From JACIWG01 sp049969935 (GTDB taxonomy: Archaea; Thermoproteota; Nitrososphaeria; JACIWG01): 14,923 nt of DNA. The notes under the pieces were generated by a model. It was not told the origin of the DNA. It made no database searches and saw nothing but the letters and a program-made list of their open reading frames with translations. This document shows, one piece after another, positions 14,691 to 14,923 of this stretch. The number at the start of each line of letters is the position of its first letter. Position 1 is the first letter of the stretch. A program made the translations under genes and the position numbers. The stretch is taken from the NCBI GenBank assembly GCA_049969935.1, contig JBMFNX010000032.1, positions 1 through 14,923 of the forward strand, given 5' to 3'.

Positions 14691-14698
14691 TATAAAAC
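14691..14698 (+). promoter_or_regulatory. TATA box of the terminal membrane protein gene
   Basis: TATAAAAC is centred 25 nt before ATG 14720, the standard spacing for a leaderless message. Confidence 0.55.
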
Positions 14699-14719
14699 AT
14701 TTTATTTTAAGTAATTTGG

Positions 14720-14923
14720 ATGAGGATGGTTAAAAACAAGAACAGTGTTGTTAAGGAAAAAATACAGAGTTTTAGGCGCAGTAGTATAATAATCGTTTTC
14801 TATTTAATTGTTCTTATAATAATATTGATGATATTAAACTATTTTTTCAGATGGTCCACACCCGAGGAAATGCCTGAAGAATTGAAGCAATATAGTAGTA
14901 TAATACTTGCAATTAATCCATAC
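14720..14923 (+). CDS. Membrane protein, N-terminal part only
   Basis: The frame is open from ATG 14720 to the end of the window, giving 68 residues. A basic N-terminus (MRMVKNKNSVVKEKIQSFRR) precedes one strong transmembrane segment at about 22-43 (IIIVFYLIVLIIILMILNYF), then a polar loop (STPEEMPEELKQYSS) and the start of another hydrophobic stretch (IILAINPY). By the positive-inside rule the N-terminus faces the cytoplasm. ATG 14726 is an alternative start two codons in. The visible part cannot identify the family; a mechanosensitive channel or another multi-span protein would fit, and a channel would make sense beside an osmolyte locus, but this is only a guess. Confidence 0.6.
   Translation, partial: MRMVKNKNSVVKEKIQSFRRSSIIIVFYLIVLIIILMILNYFFRWSTPEEMPEELKQYSSIILAINPY

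Noticed and set aside
14720..14923. Firm call as an MscS-type channel
   Set aside because: Only one full membrane helix is visible and no family motif; kept as a guess only.
1..14923. CRISPR array, insertion sequence or integration site
   Set aside because: No spaced direct repeats, terminal inverted repeats, transposase or tRNA end was found by reading both strands.

Overview
The window looks like chromosomal DNA from an AT-rich, probably thermophilic archaeon, most likely of the Thermoproteota/TACK group. The reasons are: TATA boxes about 20-35 nt upstream of most start codons, mostly leaderless or near-leaderless genes, heavy use of AGA/AGG and ATA codons, and archaeal families such as an HTH+ACT amino-acid regulator, TrpB2, a SerK-type serine kinase and DUF2139. 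The species cannot be named from the sequence alone. No rRNA, tRNA, CRISPR array or transposase was seen.

Region 1 (1-2677). The window opens with the decayed 3' end of a VapC-like PIN toxin gene, broken by a frameshift. Next come a divergent regulator (HTH plus ACT domain, minus strand) and trpB2 (plus strand). The 101-bp gap between them holds a TATA box for each gene, and the trpB2 TATA box lies inside a perfect 9-bp-arm palindrome that is a good operator candidate. Five bases after trpB2 begins a compact ParB-fold protein with the signature residues of free-serine kinase SerK. TrpB2 enzymes are reported to use O-phospho-L-serine, so this pair reads as substrate maker plus substrate user under amino-acid control. 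I regard this as the most notable unit of the window.

Region 2 (2669-8804) is a run of metabolic and uncharacterised genes. It holds a DUF72/YecE-like protein, a DUF2139 predicted beta-propeller, an iron-type alcohol dehydrogenase, a two-gene operon of a bicupin and a free-standing B3/B4 tRNA-editing-like protein, and an SDR dehydrogenase close to uronate dehydrogenase / haloarchaeal NAD-dependent glucose-6-phosphate dehydrogenase.

Region 3 (8801-14624) is a glycosyltransferase island that reads as a glycerate-type compatible-solute locus. It contains a GT-A enzyme resembling mannosylglycerate/glucosylglycerate synthases, facing away from an operon of a GT4 glycosyltransferase, a HAD phosphatase and a clear GpgS (GT81). 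A second GT4 of the type with an N-terminal HYTAPP motif follows on the other strand. Together they could make glucosylglycerate, or a mannosylated form such as mannosylglucosylglycerate, by both a phosphorylated and a direct route. The specific product is inference.

The window ends inside a divergent gene for a membrane protein, of which only the first 68 residues are visible.
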